Shown piece by piece: positions 27,307 through 34,214 of a DNA stretch of 64,000 nucleotides; within the stretch, counting starts at the first letter, position 1; each line of letters starts with the position of its first letter. A program made the translations under genes and the position numbers. The notes below the pieces were generated by a model. That model worked only from the letters and a program-made list of their open reading frames with translations, made no database searches and was not told the origin of the DNA. Source of the DNA: Comamonas suwonensis (GTDB taxonomy: Bacteria > Pseudomonadota > Gammaproteobacteria > Burkholderiales > Burkholderiaceae_C); contig NZ_JABBCQ020000003.1 in NCBI RefSeq assembly GCF_012844455.2, positions 248,001-312,000 on the forward strand, written 5' to 3'.

Positions 27307-27897
27307 GAAGCCAAAAATATCTTCTATTTCTTCAATTGTTGGATTGCTTGGGTGATCTTCTGGAACTTCTGCATTTTTAATTTTATCAACGAGAATTTGG
27401 CTGTTGTATTCTTTGAATGTTTCAAAAAATGCTGTTTTACGGCTCAAATTTCTATGAAAATTAAATTGCTGTGGGTTCATATGAACATAGAGCAATAACC
27501 CTTTAATGTCGTTAAAAACGGGTGCCTGTGGAACTTCTAACACCTGCAAGACAAGTGGGGTAGTGTTGAATAATTTAATGAAGTTTAAATCTTCGAGTTG
27601 TTTTAGGTATCTTGTTATATGACCGTCGTTTATGCCTAGTTCTTTTGCTAAACCTGTTTTATTAATTTCACTATGAACACCAACAAGACCATTTTTATAA
27701 GTGACCTTGCAAGCAAGGTGAACCATTATTTGAAATAAAGTATTTTTTTGTCTTGGTATCAAGATTAGTTCATTGAAAACTTTTTTATTTAATGTGAAGT
27801 AGTTAAATTCTTCATTTGAGTTATTGACAAGGCTGGATTTATTATTTATATTTAATGACATAGGATTCCTTATTTTTGTTTTTGTCGTAGAATTCAT
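27298..27897 (-). CDS. Winged-helix protein of the element, possible replication initiator
   Basis: A 199-residue protein. Residues about 33-115 form a pattern typical of winged-helix replication or regulatory proteins: NYFTLNKKVFNELI, QKNTLFQIMVHLACKVTY, then the helix-turn-helix INKTGLAKELGINDGHITRY and LKQLEDLNFIKLF. The shape resembles RepL-type plasmid initiators and MarR-like regulators. Its position beside the iteron-like block (27,083-27,231) supports a replication or copy-control role, but this is inference. The gene is not overlapped by others and has its own terminator. Confidence 0.55.
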   Translation of the reverse strand: MNSTTKTKIRNPMSLNINNKSSLVNNSNEEFNYFTLNKKVFNELILIPRQKNTLFQIMVHLACKVTYKNGLVGVHSEINKTGLAKELGINDGHITRYLKQLEDLNFIKLFNTTPLVLQVLEVPQAPVFNDIKGLLLYVHMNPQQFNFHRNLSRKTAFFETFKEYNSQILVDKIKNAEVPEDHPSNPTIEEIEDIFGFKK

Positions 27898-27921
27898 TAA
27901 AACAGGTTATCCAAAAAAATC

Positions 27922-27941
27922 AAGCCCCAGTAATGGGGCTT
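27922..27941 (-). terminator. Terminator after the int/SAP/membrane operon
   Basis: The stem AAGCCCC/GGGGCTT is followed on the minus strand by GATTTTTTT. It lies 20 bases past the stop of the membrane protein gene at 27,962. Confidence 0.8.
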
Positions 27942-27961
27942 ATTTTATTTGGCTTGTTCAT

Positions 27962-28453
27962 TCATTTGAAAATATGCCACCCTTCTATGCTTCTAAAACT
28001 TATGTATTTTCCTATCTGATTTTCTAGCAGTTTTAGATTTTCTTCAAATTCAAATTGAGCTTTCATACTTGATTCGTGCAATGACGACAAATCAAGTCGA
28101 TCCTTTGTGAGATTGTTTTCACTCTCATATTTGTATTTCTTATGAAATAATATTTTTGCACCGTTTTGCTGAATTTTTCCAAGAATTTCATAAATCCCAC
28201 TATTTTTCTCAAAAAGAAATTGTGATTCTCTGTATGCCTTGGTGAACCGTCTTGATTCTTCCTGTGCCTTATCATGTGGCTCATGCCAAGTCGCTTGAAA
28301 ATATTCAAGTGCAGCCAGATAGATAGAAAATCGCTTGTTATACAAGTCCAATTTTGTCTTGGCACTTGAAATTTTCATTTGTAAAAATGACACTGAAAAA
28401 GAGCATGCACTTATGAATATCGCTGCTCCACTTAATATGGTTGTGTTGTCCAT
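27962..28453 (-). CDS. Unrecognised single-pass membrane protein of the element
   Basis: A 163-residue protein with one N-terminal transmembrane segment (LSGAAIFISACSFSVSFLQM) followed by a charged, helical cytoplasmic body (KLDLYNKRFSIYLAALEYFQATW and later KAQFEFEENLKLLENQIGKY). I do not recognise the family, although small anchored proteins with a similar KLDLYxKRFxIYxAxLE stretch are common on mobile DNA. It is the last gene of a three-gene unit: int, SAP-domain gene, this gene, with gaps of 8 and 5 bases. A membrane effector or surface/exclusion function are both possible. Confidence 0.6.
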   Translation of the reverse strand: MDNTTILSGAAIFISACSFSVSFLQMKISSAKTKLDLYNKRFSIYLAALEYFQATWHEPHDKAQEESRRFTKAYRESQFLFEKNSGIYEILGKIQQNGAKILFHKKYKYESENNLTKDRLDLSSLHESSMKAQFEFEENLKLLENQIGKYISFRSIEGWHIFK

Positions 28454-28458
28454 AAATA

Positions 28459-29247
28459 TTAAAAATCTATTATAGGTTGCTTCATACTTGCATCTGAAGG
28501 AAAAACAGGGTGAAGTGCATTAGGCTTAATTTTCAATGCCATTTCTACAAATTCTTTATCTTCCTCAATCACGTAAAGTATTTTGAATTTTTTTAATCCA
28601 ATTTTTTCAGACCTTCTCAGTTCATATAAGTTTTTTCCCCTAAAATTTATGGTTCTCATCAGTAATGAATAGAGGCCATAATTAAATTGATTGTCTATTT
28701 CTTCAATTTTTTGTGCGATCAATGAGTTGCTATTTATGTTTGGAATTGACTTTAGAAAATCGACCAAATCACTTTTCTTTGCCTTTGCTGGAATTGTCAG
28801 TTGGTATTCAGTGCATAGTGATTTAAGTTCGCTAACTTTTAATTGACTAAGCGCCTCTTCGCTTGTTGCTGGTGTAAATACTTTCTTTTGTGGGAAGTTT
28901 GTTGGAAATCTTCCAAATTTTAAAAATCTGCTATTCCATTCCTCGTATTCATTCCATTTCCAATCTCTGCCTTTGAAATATTTATCCCAGACGATAGAGT
29001 GATAACCTCCCATGTTTAGAAATCCACCATCGCATTTTTTTATAATGGATTGAATTTCTTTAGCTTCACTTTCTGATAAGCCAGATATGTCGGAAATCAT
29101 TGTTTTGAAAACCTCGTCATAGCATTCAAAAATCTCCTTCTCTGGTTTTATTGTTGGCATTAAATTGCTGTATTGAGGTGGAGTAGAACTTGTCTTGACA
29201 GGCTCTTCTTTTTTGGTAAATGATTTTAAAAAATCGAAAATTCCCAT
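28459..29247 (-). CDS. SAP-domain protein of the element, function unknown
   Basis: A 262-residue cytoplasmic protein. Residues 133-167 form a SAP motif (LSQLKVSELKSLCTEYQL then a short loop and KSDLVDFLKS), a small helix-loop-helix module that often binds DNA or RNA. Upstream (34-125) is a region with conserved-looking Trp and Tyr (WDKYFKGRDWKWNEYEEW), and the C-terminus is a separate helical/strand region. No enzymatic motif is evident. It lies directly downstream of the integrase and 5 bases upstream of the membrane protein gene, so it is cargo or an accessory factor co-expressed with int. Confidence 0.65.
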   Translation of the reverse strand: MGIFDFLKSFTKKEEPVKTSSTPPQYSNLMPTIKPEKEIFECYDEVFKTMISDISGLSESEAKEIQSIIKKCDGGFLNMGGYHSIVWDKYFKGRDWKWNEYEEWNSRFLKFGRFPTNFPQKKVFTPATSEEALSQLKVSELKSLCTEYQLTIPAKAKKSDLVDFLKSIPNINSNSLIAQKIEEIDNQFNYGLYSLLMRTINFRGKNLYELRRSEKIGLKKFKILYVIEEDKEFVEMALKIKPNALHPVFPSDASMKQPIIDF

Positions 29248-29255
29248 GGTTTTTC

Positions 29256-30614
29256 CTAGTTTGTGAGTTCAATTAAAAGAGCTAGCAGTTCATTTTTTTC
29301 TGATTCGCTAATGTGGTTTGATTTCTGTTTTTCCTTCAAGTGATTAAGTCGTTTCAATTTATTTACATCGTCCAAAATTGGGGTTAGATAGTGCTTGTTT
29401 GTAATGTCTGGATTGTCATGTCCAAAAGTTCGCAATGCTCCTAATTGTGTATCAGTAGTCATTAAACGACTTCTAACATGCAGTTCGTCAAATTTCCTAA
29501 CTGACGAAAATCCTAAAATATTCGCAACAAGCAGGCTATTGCCATCAGCTTTTGAAAGTGTTCTTGAAATAGAGGTTTTTCTAAAATCGTGAAACTTTAA
29601 ATCAAGTTTTAATCTTAAAACCTGAGCCCTAAAAATTCGATCAAAACCTGTGATCGTATAGGTGAAGAATCGACCGTCTTTGGTTTTCGGTTTTAGAGTA
29701 GCTAAAAATTCCTGAGCTTCTTTTGTTAGATAAACTTTTCTAGGTTTGCCTGATTTCGTATGAATAAGCTGAATGTAATTTTCTTTAACTTGCTCTTGCT
29801 TTAAAGTGATAACTTCACTTCTTCGCATTGAGGTTATTAAAGATAAATTACATATCTGGTAAAGCTCTGGATTGCTATAATTTTTGAAGTCGTCAAATAT
29901 AAATTTTATTTCTTCGTCTGACAAAAATCGTTCTCTTTTGAGAGAGTTATTTTTAATCAAATCTCTATCGTAATCACGACAAGGATTTTTTAAACCTTCC
30001 AGAAATTCAGAGAAGTATTTAACCTTGTTGAATACATTGGAAATTTGAGTGATTTCTCTTTGAATGCTAATGGGCTTCATGCCCATTCGTTTTCTTGTTC
30101 TAATGTAGTTATTTATGTCAATAGGATTGATCTTCCTAATGTCATAAGTCCCAAAAAATTTATAAATTGGATTTTCTGGATCACCAATGCCTAGTTCTTC
30201 TTTTTCTTGATAGGTGCTAGTCCTATCAAGAATAGAAGTTCTCAAAATGGTATTGAAGAAAGAAATAATGTTCGCTTTTGACCTTCTTTGTAGTTCAGTT
30301 GTTGAAGGTTTTGTTTCAATGTAATCACGAATGTATAACCTCGTGAAATGTTCAAAAGTGAAATTATTTCTATTTTCGTTATCTAACTTATATTTTTCCT
30401 CTTCTGTTTGTTCGACTGAATAAATTAACCTTTTTCCTCTGACTGTTTTGGAAAGGGTTAAGTACTCTTTTGCTTCATTGAAATTATCAAAAACTTTTGA
30501 TCTCTGTCCCTTAAAGTCTTTACGGGTTATCCTTACACGGTAGGCAGTTCCGACAGTTCCGTCTTTGCGAGTCCATTGGATTTCTTGTATGCCTCTGACT
30601 GGTGAACTTGCCAC
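29256..30614 (-). CDS. int: Tyrosine recombinase (integrase) of the msrA-inserted element
   Basis: A 452-residue tyrosine recombinase. Catalytic residues can be placed at R264 (TSMRRSE), K287 (HTKSGK), H342 and R345 (FHDFRKT), H399 (FGHDNPD) and nucleophile Y409 (NKHYL). The N-terminal part (1-60) resembles an arm-binding domain and 85-205 a core-binding SAM-like domain. The distance between R345 and H399 is longer than usual because of an extra segment around 370-395. The gene is next to the right end and reads into the element, the standard place for an integrase acting on that end. Confidence 0.93.
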   Translation of the reverse strand: MASSPVRGIQEIQWTRKDGTVGTAYRVRITRKDFKGQRSKVFDNFNEAKEYLTLSKTVRGKRLIYSVEQTEEEKYKLDNENRNNFTFEHFTRLYIRDYIETKPSTTELQRRSKANIISFFNTILRTSILDRTSTYQEKEELGIGDPENPIYKFFGTYDIRKINPIDINNYIRTRKRMGMKPISIQREITQISNVFNKVKYFSEFLEGLKNPCRDYDRDLIKNNSLKRERFLSDEEIKFIFDDFKNYSNPELYQICNLSLITSMRRSEVITLKQEQVKENYIQLIHTKSGKPRKVYLTKEAQEFLATLKPKTKDGRFFTYTITGFDRIFRAQVLRLKLDLKFHDFRKTSISRTLSKADGNSLLVANILGFSSVRKFDELHVRSRLMTTDTQLGALRTFGHDNPDITNKHYLTPILDDVNKLKRLNHLKEKQKSNHISESEKNELLALLIELTN

Positions 30615-30740
30615 AGTTGACCTCTAAAATTTGGTTGTTTGATAGGTGAATTTTACAGTGAACAACCAATGATTGCCAGGGGGTGTTTTTGTGCTGAAAA
30701 GGCTGTGAATCCTTGTAAAACAATGGCTTAGGAGAGAAAA
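30615..30740. promoter_or_regulatory. Divergent int/msrA regulatory region carried by the element
   Basis: This 126-bp region separates the start of int (minus) from the replacement msrA start (plus), so it must drive both. It contains an inverted repeat GGTTGTT (30,633-30,639) / AACAACC (30,661-30,667), a possible operator, and AGGAGAG just before the msrA ATG. I cannot assign -35/-10 boxes with confidence. Confidence 0.55.
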
Positions 30741-31274
30741 ATGACAGAAACTATTGTTCTTGGCGGTGGTTGTTTTTGGTGCACTGAAGCTGTCTTCGAT
30801 CGCGTGCGCGGCGTGCTTGATGTGGAAAGCGGTTACGCCAACGGCCACCTAGATCATCCCAGCTACGAGGATATTTGCACGGGCCAGACCGGGCATGCTG
30901 AGGTGGTGAAGCTGGAGTTCGACCCGGCCGTGATCAGCCTGCGCGATGTGCTGCTGGTCTTTTTCGGCACGCACGACCCAACCACCTTGAACCGGCAGGG
31001 CAACGACGTGGGCACGCAGTACCGCAGCGCCATCTACACCACGACGGACGCACAGGCGGCTACAGCGCGTGCACTGCTCGATGAAATGCAGGCTGAAAAG
31101 GCATTTGATGCCCCGGTCGTCACCGAGCTGCAGCCCATTCAAAAGTACTGGCCAGCCGAGGACTACCACCAGGACTACTTTTTGCAGAACCCCAATCAGG
31201 GCTACTGCTCCTTTGTCGTCGGCCCCAAGGTGCAGAAATTTCAAAAGGCTTTCACGCGCTGGCTCAAGGATTGA
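30741..31274 (+). CDS. msrA: Peptide methionine sulfoxide reductase MsrA (hybrid: element-supplied N-terminus)
   Basis: A 177-residue MsrA with the catalytic GCFWC motif (Cys11), GHAEVVKLEFDP, YRSAIY and YWPAEDYHQDYF blocks. It reduces methionine-S-sulfoxide in proteins. Codons 1-14 (MTETIVLGGGCFWC) are AT-rich and come from the mobile element, as do the ribosome-binding site and promoter; from codon 15 (30,783) onward it is host sequence. The original host start survives at 23,534, encoding MAAETIYLGGGCFWC. The junction therefore restores a full-length enzyme with a few altered N-terminal residues. Confidence 0.96.
   Translation: MTETIVLGGGCFWCTEAVFDRVRGVLDVESGYANGHLDHPSYEDICTGQTGHAEVVKLEFDPAVISLRDVLLVFFGTHDPTTLNRQGNDVGTQYRSAIYTTTDAQAATARALLDEMQAEKAFDAPVVTELQPIQKYWPAEDYHQDYFLQNPNQGYCSFVVGPKVQKFQKAFTRWLKD
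30762..30782 (+). repeat. attR-side direct repeat of the msrA-inserted element
   Basis: The element-borne version of the GGGCFWC codons, ending TTTTTGGTGC. It matches the left copy (23,558-23,578) at 18 of 21 bases. Confidence 0.9.
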
Positions 31275-31435
31275 GCGAGGACATTGCTACACTCTGCAAC
31301 CTTGCGTTGGGTTTTGTTCCAACTCGCAGACTCCGGCCTTTTCCAGCCCTTTAGACCTTGTCCTTCCCCATTCGCCAGCGTACTCACCGCCGCTCAGCCC
31401 GTGCTGACGTTCGCGTAAGCCTGCGTGAAATCTGG

Positions 31436-31897
31436 ATGATGCGCTGGAGTATGGGTTGGCTCACGACCCTGCTGGCTCTGGCCATGGTGCTGAGCCCCGC
31501 GCTGGGGCAGATGCACCGTGCAGTCCATGCGGGGGCGACGCACAACGCGGCTCACGGCCAGCATTGGGGTCATGCAGCGGCAACTACAGCGCTGCTGACG
31601 CAAGCCACGGTCGTCCGTTCTGCGGCGGATTGCGTCAGCTCCAGCAGTGATCGCAGTGGCTGTGCCTCCGACCTGTCATGGGTTCATGCGCTGTTCGCGG
31701 GCCACGGCCCGGCCGAGTGTCAGCTGCTTGATCAAGCCAATCATGGCTATGCCGGGCCGCCAGCCGTGGTGGCCTTTGTGGCCCCCGTTCCGGCGACTGC
31801 GCTGCCCCAGCCGTATGCGCCTGAGCCGCGAACCATCTTCTTCGCCGCGCCGTTTGATGCGCGCGGACCTCCCTCACTTCTCCGCTCCATGGCGTAG
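31436..31897 (+). CDS. DUF2946-like exported protein upstream of the TonB receptor
   Basis: A protein of about 153 residues starting MMRWSMGWLTTLLALAMVLS, a signal or membrane anchor, followed by a His-rich stretch (MHRAVHAGATHNAAHGQHWGH), two later Cys, and ECQLLDQANHGYAGPP. This matches the layout of DUF2946 proteins, small secreted proteins commonly found beside metal TonB receptors. Histidines suggest Zn or Cu binding (inference). It lies 167 bases before a ZnuD-like receptor. The start is chosen because it begins at the hydrophobic segment; no strong Shine-Dalgarno is visible. Confidence 0.7.
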   Translation: MMRWSMGWLTTLLALAMVLSPALGQMHRAVHAGATHNAAHGQHWGHAAATTALLTQATVVRSAADCVSSSSDRSGCASDLSWVHALFAGHGPAECQLLDQANHGYAGPPAVVAFVAPVPATALPQPYAPEPRTIFFAAPFDARGPPSLLRSMA

Positions 31898-31949
31898 ATC
31901 GCTTCATGCTTTGGCATGAAGAAGTATTGACGCCCACAACTCCCAAACT

Positions 31950-32003
31950 GATAGCTGATAGCGCTTGATTCATAAGCGCTAGAGCCAGTTTTGATTGAAA
32001 TTT
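31950..32003 (+). repeat. Second copy of the intergenic repeat family
   Basis: ATAGCTGATAGCGCTT with AAGCGCTAGAGCCAGTTTT aligns with the copy at 5611-5672. The core AAGCGCT/AGCGCTT forms a palindrome around an 8-base centre. Confidence 0.55.
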
Positions 32004-32064
32004 CCGTGCGCGTTTCACGTGGCCGATGATGGCCCGCGTGCGCACGGTTGTTGGTGGAACTGAG

Positions 32065-34149
32065 ATGTCTCAACGTTTTTCTAAATTCTCTCCGCGTCGT
32101 TTTCATAAGGCGACCCAAGCGGCGATGCTCATGAGCACCGGCCTGGGTCTGCTGGCCTGCTCTCCCTTGGTTTTTGCGCAGCAAGAGACCAGTCTGGGCG
32201 AGGTCACGGTCTCCGCCACCGGCATGGCCGCAGGCGATATGGCCACGCCCGTGCAGGTGCTGGGTGAAGAAGAGCTGCGCTTGCGCCGCGCTGCCACTCT
32301 GGGTGAAACCTTGGCGGCTGAGCCCGGTATCAATGCGAGTCACTTTGGCGCAGGTGCGAGCCGCCCCGTGATTCGCGGCATGGATGGTGCGCGGGTCTCC
32401 ATCCTCAGCGATGGATCCGAGCTTCTCGATGCATCAACGATCAGCCCTGACCATGCCGTGACGACCGAGCCTTTGCTGGCCAGCCAGATCGAGGTGCTGC
32501 GCGGCCCGTCCGCCTTGCTTTACAGCCCAGGCGCCATGGGCGGCGTGGTCAATGTGCTGGATGGAAAGATTCCTACCCGCGTGCCCGAGAAGGGCGTAGA
32601 AGGCTCGGCCGAAGTGCAAGCGGGCACGGCCGCAGGCATGTCGGCCGGTGCGTTCTCTCTGACCACAGCCACTCCGCTCAAAAACGATAACGGCCAATTG
32701 GTGCTGCATGCCGAAGGGGTGGCCCGCAACGCGGGTGACTATCGTGTGGGCAGCGGCTGGGGTCAGAACAAGGTACCGGGCAGCTTCAGCCGGGGCAACA
32801 CCGGTAGCGTGGGCCTGTCCTGGGTGGGTAGTCAGGGCTATCTGGGTCTGGCCTATACGCGCCAGCAGGCGACTTATGGCTTGCCCGGTCATCAGCACAG
32901 CTTTGAAGGCTGCCACGCCCATGGCGATCATCTGCATTGCGGCGATCATGGGCATGAAGGTGAGGGCCATGACCACGATCACGCTGAAAGCAGCAGCGTG
33001 CCGGTGGTTGATCTGACCAGCGAGCGCTGGGATCTGCGCGGCGAATGGCGCAAGCCGACTGCCGGTATTGCGGCAGTGCGCGTTCGTGGTGGCTTGACCA
33101 ACTATCGCCACGATGAGATTGAAGACGGCAGCGTGGCCACTCAGTTCAGAAACAAGGCCCATGATCTGCGCCTGGAAATGGAGCACGAGCCGATTGCTGG
33201 CTGGCGTGGCACGCTGGGACTGCAGACGCTCAAGCGCCGCTTCAGCGCCACTGGCGAGGAAGCCTATGTGCAGCCCACCGACACGCAGCGCAACAGCCTG
33301 TACCTGCTCGAAGAATATCGCTGGCAGGACTGGAGCTTTCAAGGCGCTCTGCGCCACGACCGCCAGCGTGTGGAGGCCGAACTGAGCAACGAACGCCGCA
33401 GCCACAGCGCCACATCGGCATCGCTGGGCACGGTATGGAAGTTCCAGCCCGGCTACAGCGCCACGGCCTCGTTCACCAGCGGCAGCCGCATGCCGACGGC
33501 TGAAGAAATGTTTGCCAACGGCTTGCACATGGCGACGGCGACTTATGAAATCGGTAACCCCAACCTGTCACGTGAGCGTTCGCAGGCACTTGACCTGGGC
33601 CTTGCCAAAACGGCAGGTGATACGAGCTGGAAGCTCAACGCCTATCACTACCGCATCAAAGGCTATATCTACGGAGCCACGCTGGATGCGCATGAAGGCC
33701 TGCAACTGCTGCAATACACGCAGGGCGATGCGCGCTTTACCGGCTGGGAAGCGAAACTCACCCAGCGTCTCAACCGTGATCTGAGCGTGACGGTGTTTGG
33801 CGATGGCGTGCGCGCTCGACTGGAAGATGGCTCGGCCTTGCCGCGCATTCCTGCACTGCGAGCCGGTTTGCGTGTCAATGCGCGGGTCGCCAAGTGGGAT
33901 ACCTTCGCGGAATGGACACAGGTGCTGCGCCAGAACCGTACGGCTCAATACGAAACTCAGACCGCTGGCTACGGCATGCTGAACCTGGGCGCCAGCTACC
34001 AGTGGCAAAGTGGCGGCAATCAGTGGCAGTTCTATGTCAAGGGCCAGAACCTGACCAACCGCCTGGCCTACGCCGCCACCTCATTCATCAAGACTGCAGC
34101 GCCGTTGACGGGCCGTAATCTGGTGGTGGGGCTAAGAATGGATTTTTAA
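32065..34149 (+). CDS. TonB-dependent receptor, ZnuD-like (zinc uptake)
   Basis: A 694-residue outer-membrane receptor. It has a signal peptide ending VFAQQ, a plug domain (SLGEVTVSATG, then GINASHFGAGASRPVIRGMDG and QIEVLRGPSALLYSPGAMGG), and a beta-barrel ending in aromatic F. A large extracellular loop is His-rich (HQHSFEGCHAHGDHLHCGDH and on to HDHDHAE), the hallmark of ZnuD-type zinc receptors. Start ATG 32,065 follows GGTGGA. Transport needs TonB/ExbBD encoded elsewhere. I see no convincing Zur box upstream. Confidence 0.92.
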   Translation: MSQRFSKFSPRRFHKATQAAMLMSTGLGLLACSPLVFAQQETSLGEVTVSATGMAAGDMATPVQVLGEEELRLRRAATLGETLAAEPGINASHFGAGASRPVIRGMDGARVSILSDGSELLDASTISPDHAVTTEPLLASQIEVLRGPSALLYSPGAMGGVVNVLDGKIPTRVPEKGVEGSAEVQAGTAAGMSAGAFSLTTATPLKNDNGQLVLHAEGVARNAGDYRVGSGWGQNKVPGSFSRGNTGSVGLSWVGSQGYLGLAYTRQQATYGLPGHQHSFEGCHAHGDHLHCGDHGHEGEGHDHDHAESSSVPVVDLTSERWDLRGEWRKPTAGIAAVRVRGGLTNYRHDEIEDGSVATQFRNKAHDLRLEMEHEPIAGWRGTLGLQTLKRRFSATGEEAYVQPTDTQRNSLYLLEEYRWQDWSFQGALRHDRQRVEAELSNERRSHSATSASLGTVWKFQPGYSATASFTSGSRMPTAEEMFANGLHMATATYEIGNPNLSRERSQALDLGLAKTAGDTSWKLNAYHYRIKGYIYGATLDAHEGLQLLQYTQGDARFTGWEAKLTQRLNRDLSVTVFGDGVRARLEDGSALPRIPALRAGLRVNARVAKWDTFAEWTQVLRQNRTAQYETQTAGYGMLNLGASYQWQSGGNQWQFYVKGQNLTNRLAYAATSFIKTAAPLTGRNLVVGLRMDF

Positions 34150-34181
34150 GCCTTCTCAATAAGCACTTCAGTGTCTGATTG

Positions 34182-34214
34182 GCAGGTAGCCCATACGCAG
34201 CATGGGCTACCTGC
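34182..34214. terminator. Bidirectional terminator between receptor and recombinase-like gene
   Basis: A perfect 13-bp stem GCAGGTAGCCCAT / ATGGGCTACCTGC around a 7-base loop, between two converging genes; its right arm touches the stop codon of the minus-strand gene. Confidence 0.85.

Larger units (their letters stand above)
23579..30782. mobile_element. 7.2-kb AT-rich integrative mobilizable element inserted in msrA
   Basis: Base composition falls from GC-rich host DNA to roughly one-third GC between the two msrA junctions. The segment has a tyrosine recombinase next to its right end, a MobC/relaxase pair, a winged-helix protein that may initiate replication, iteron-like repeats, and no type IV secretion genes. 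It therefore fits an integrative mobilizable element, or an integrated small plasmid, that depends on a helper for transfer. Boundaries come from the msrA reading frame, which pins both ends to within a few bases. The right end replaces the 5' coding part of msrA. Codon use and protein character suggest a Moraxellaceae-like source (inference). Confidence 0.92.

Noticed and set aside
23579..30782. Transposon or insertion sequence as the explanation for the AT-rich segment
   Set aside because: No terminal inverted repeats, no DDE transposase, and the junctions share a site-specific core next to a tyrosine recombinase.
30741..31274. A second, unrelated msrA gene carried wholly by the element
   Set aside because: Composition switches from AT-rich to host-like exactly after the GCFWC codons, and the truncated host 5' end stops at the same codon.
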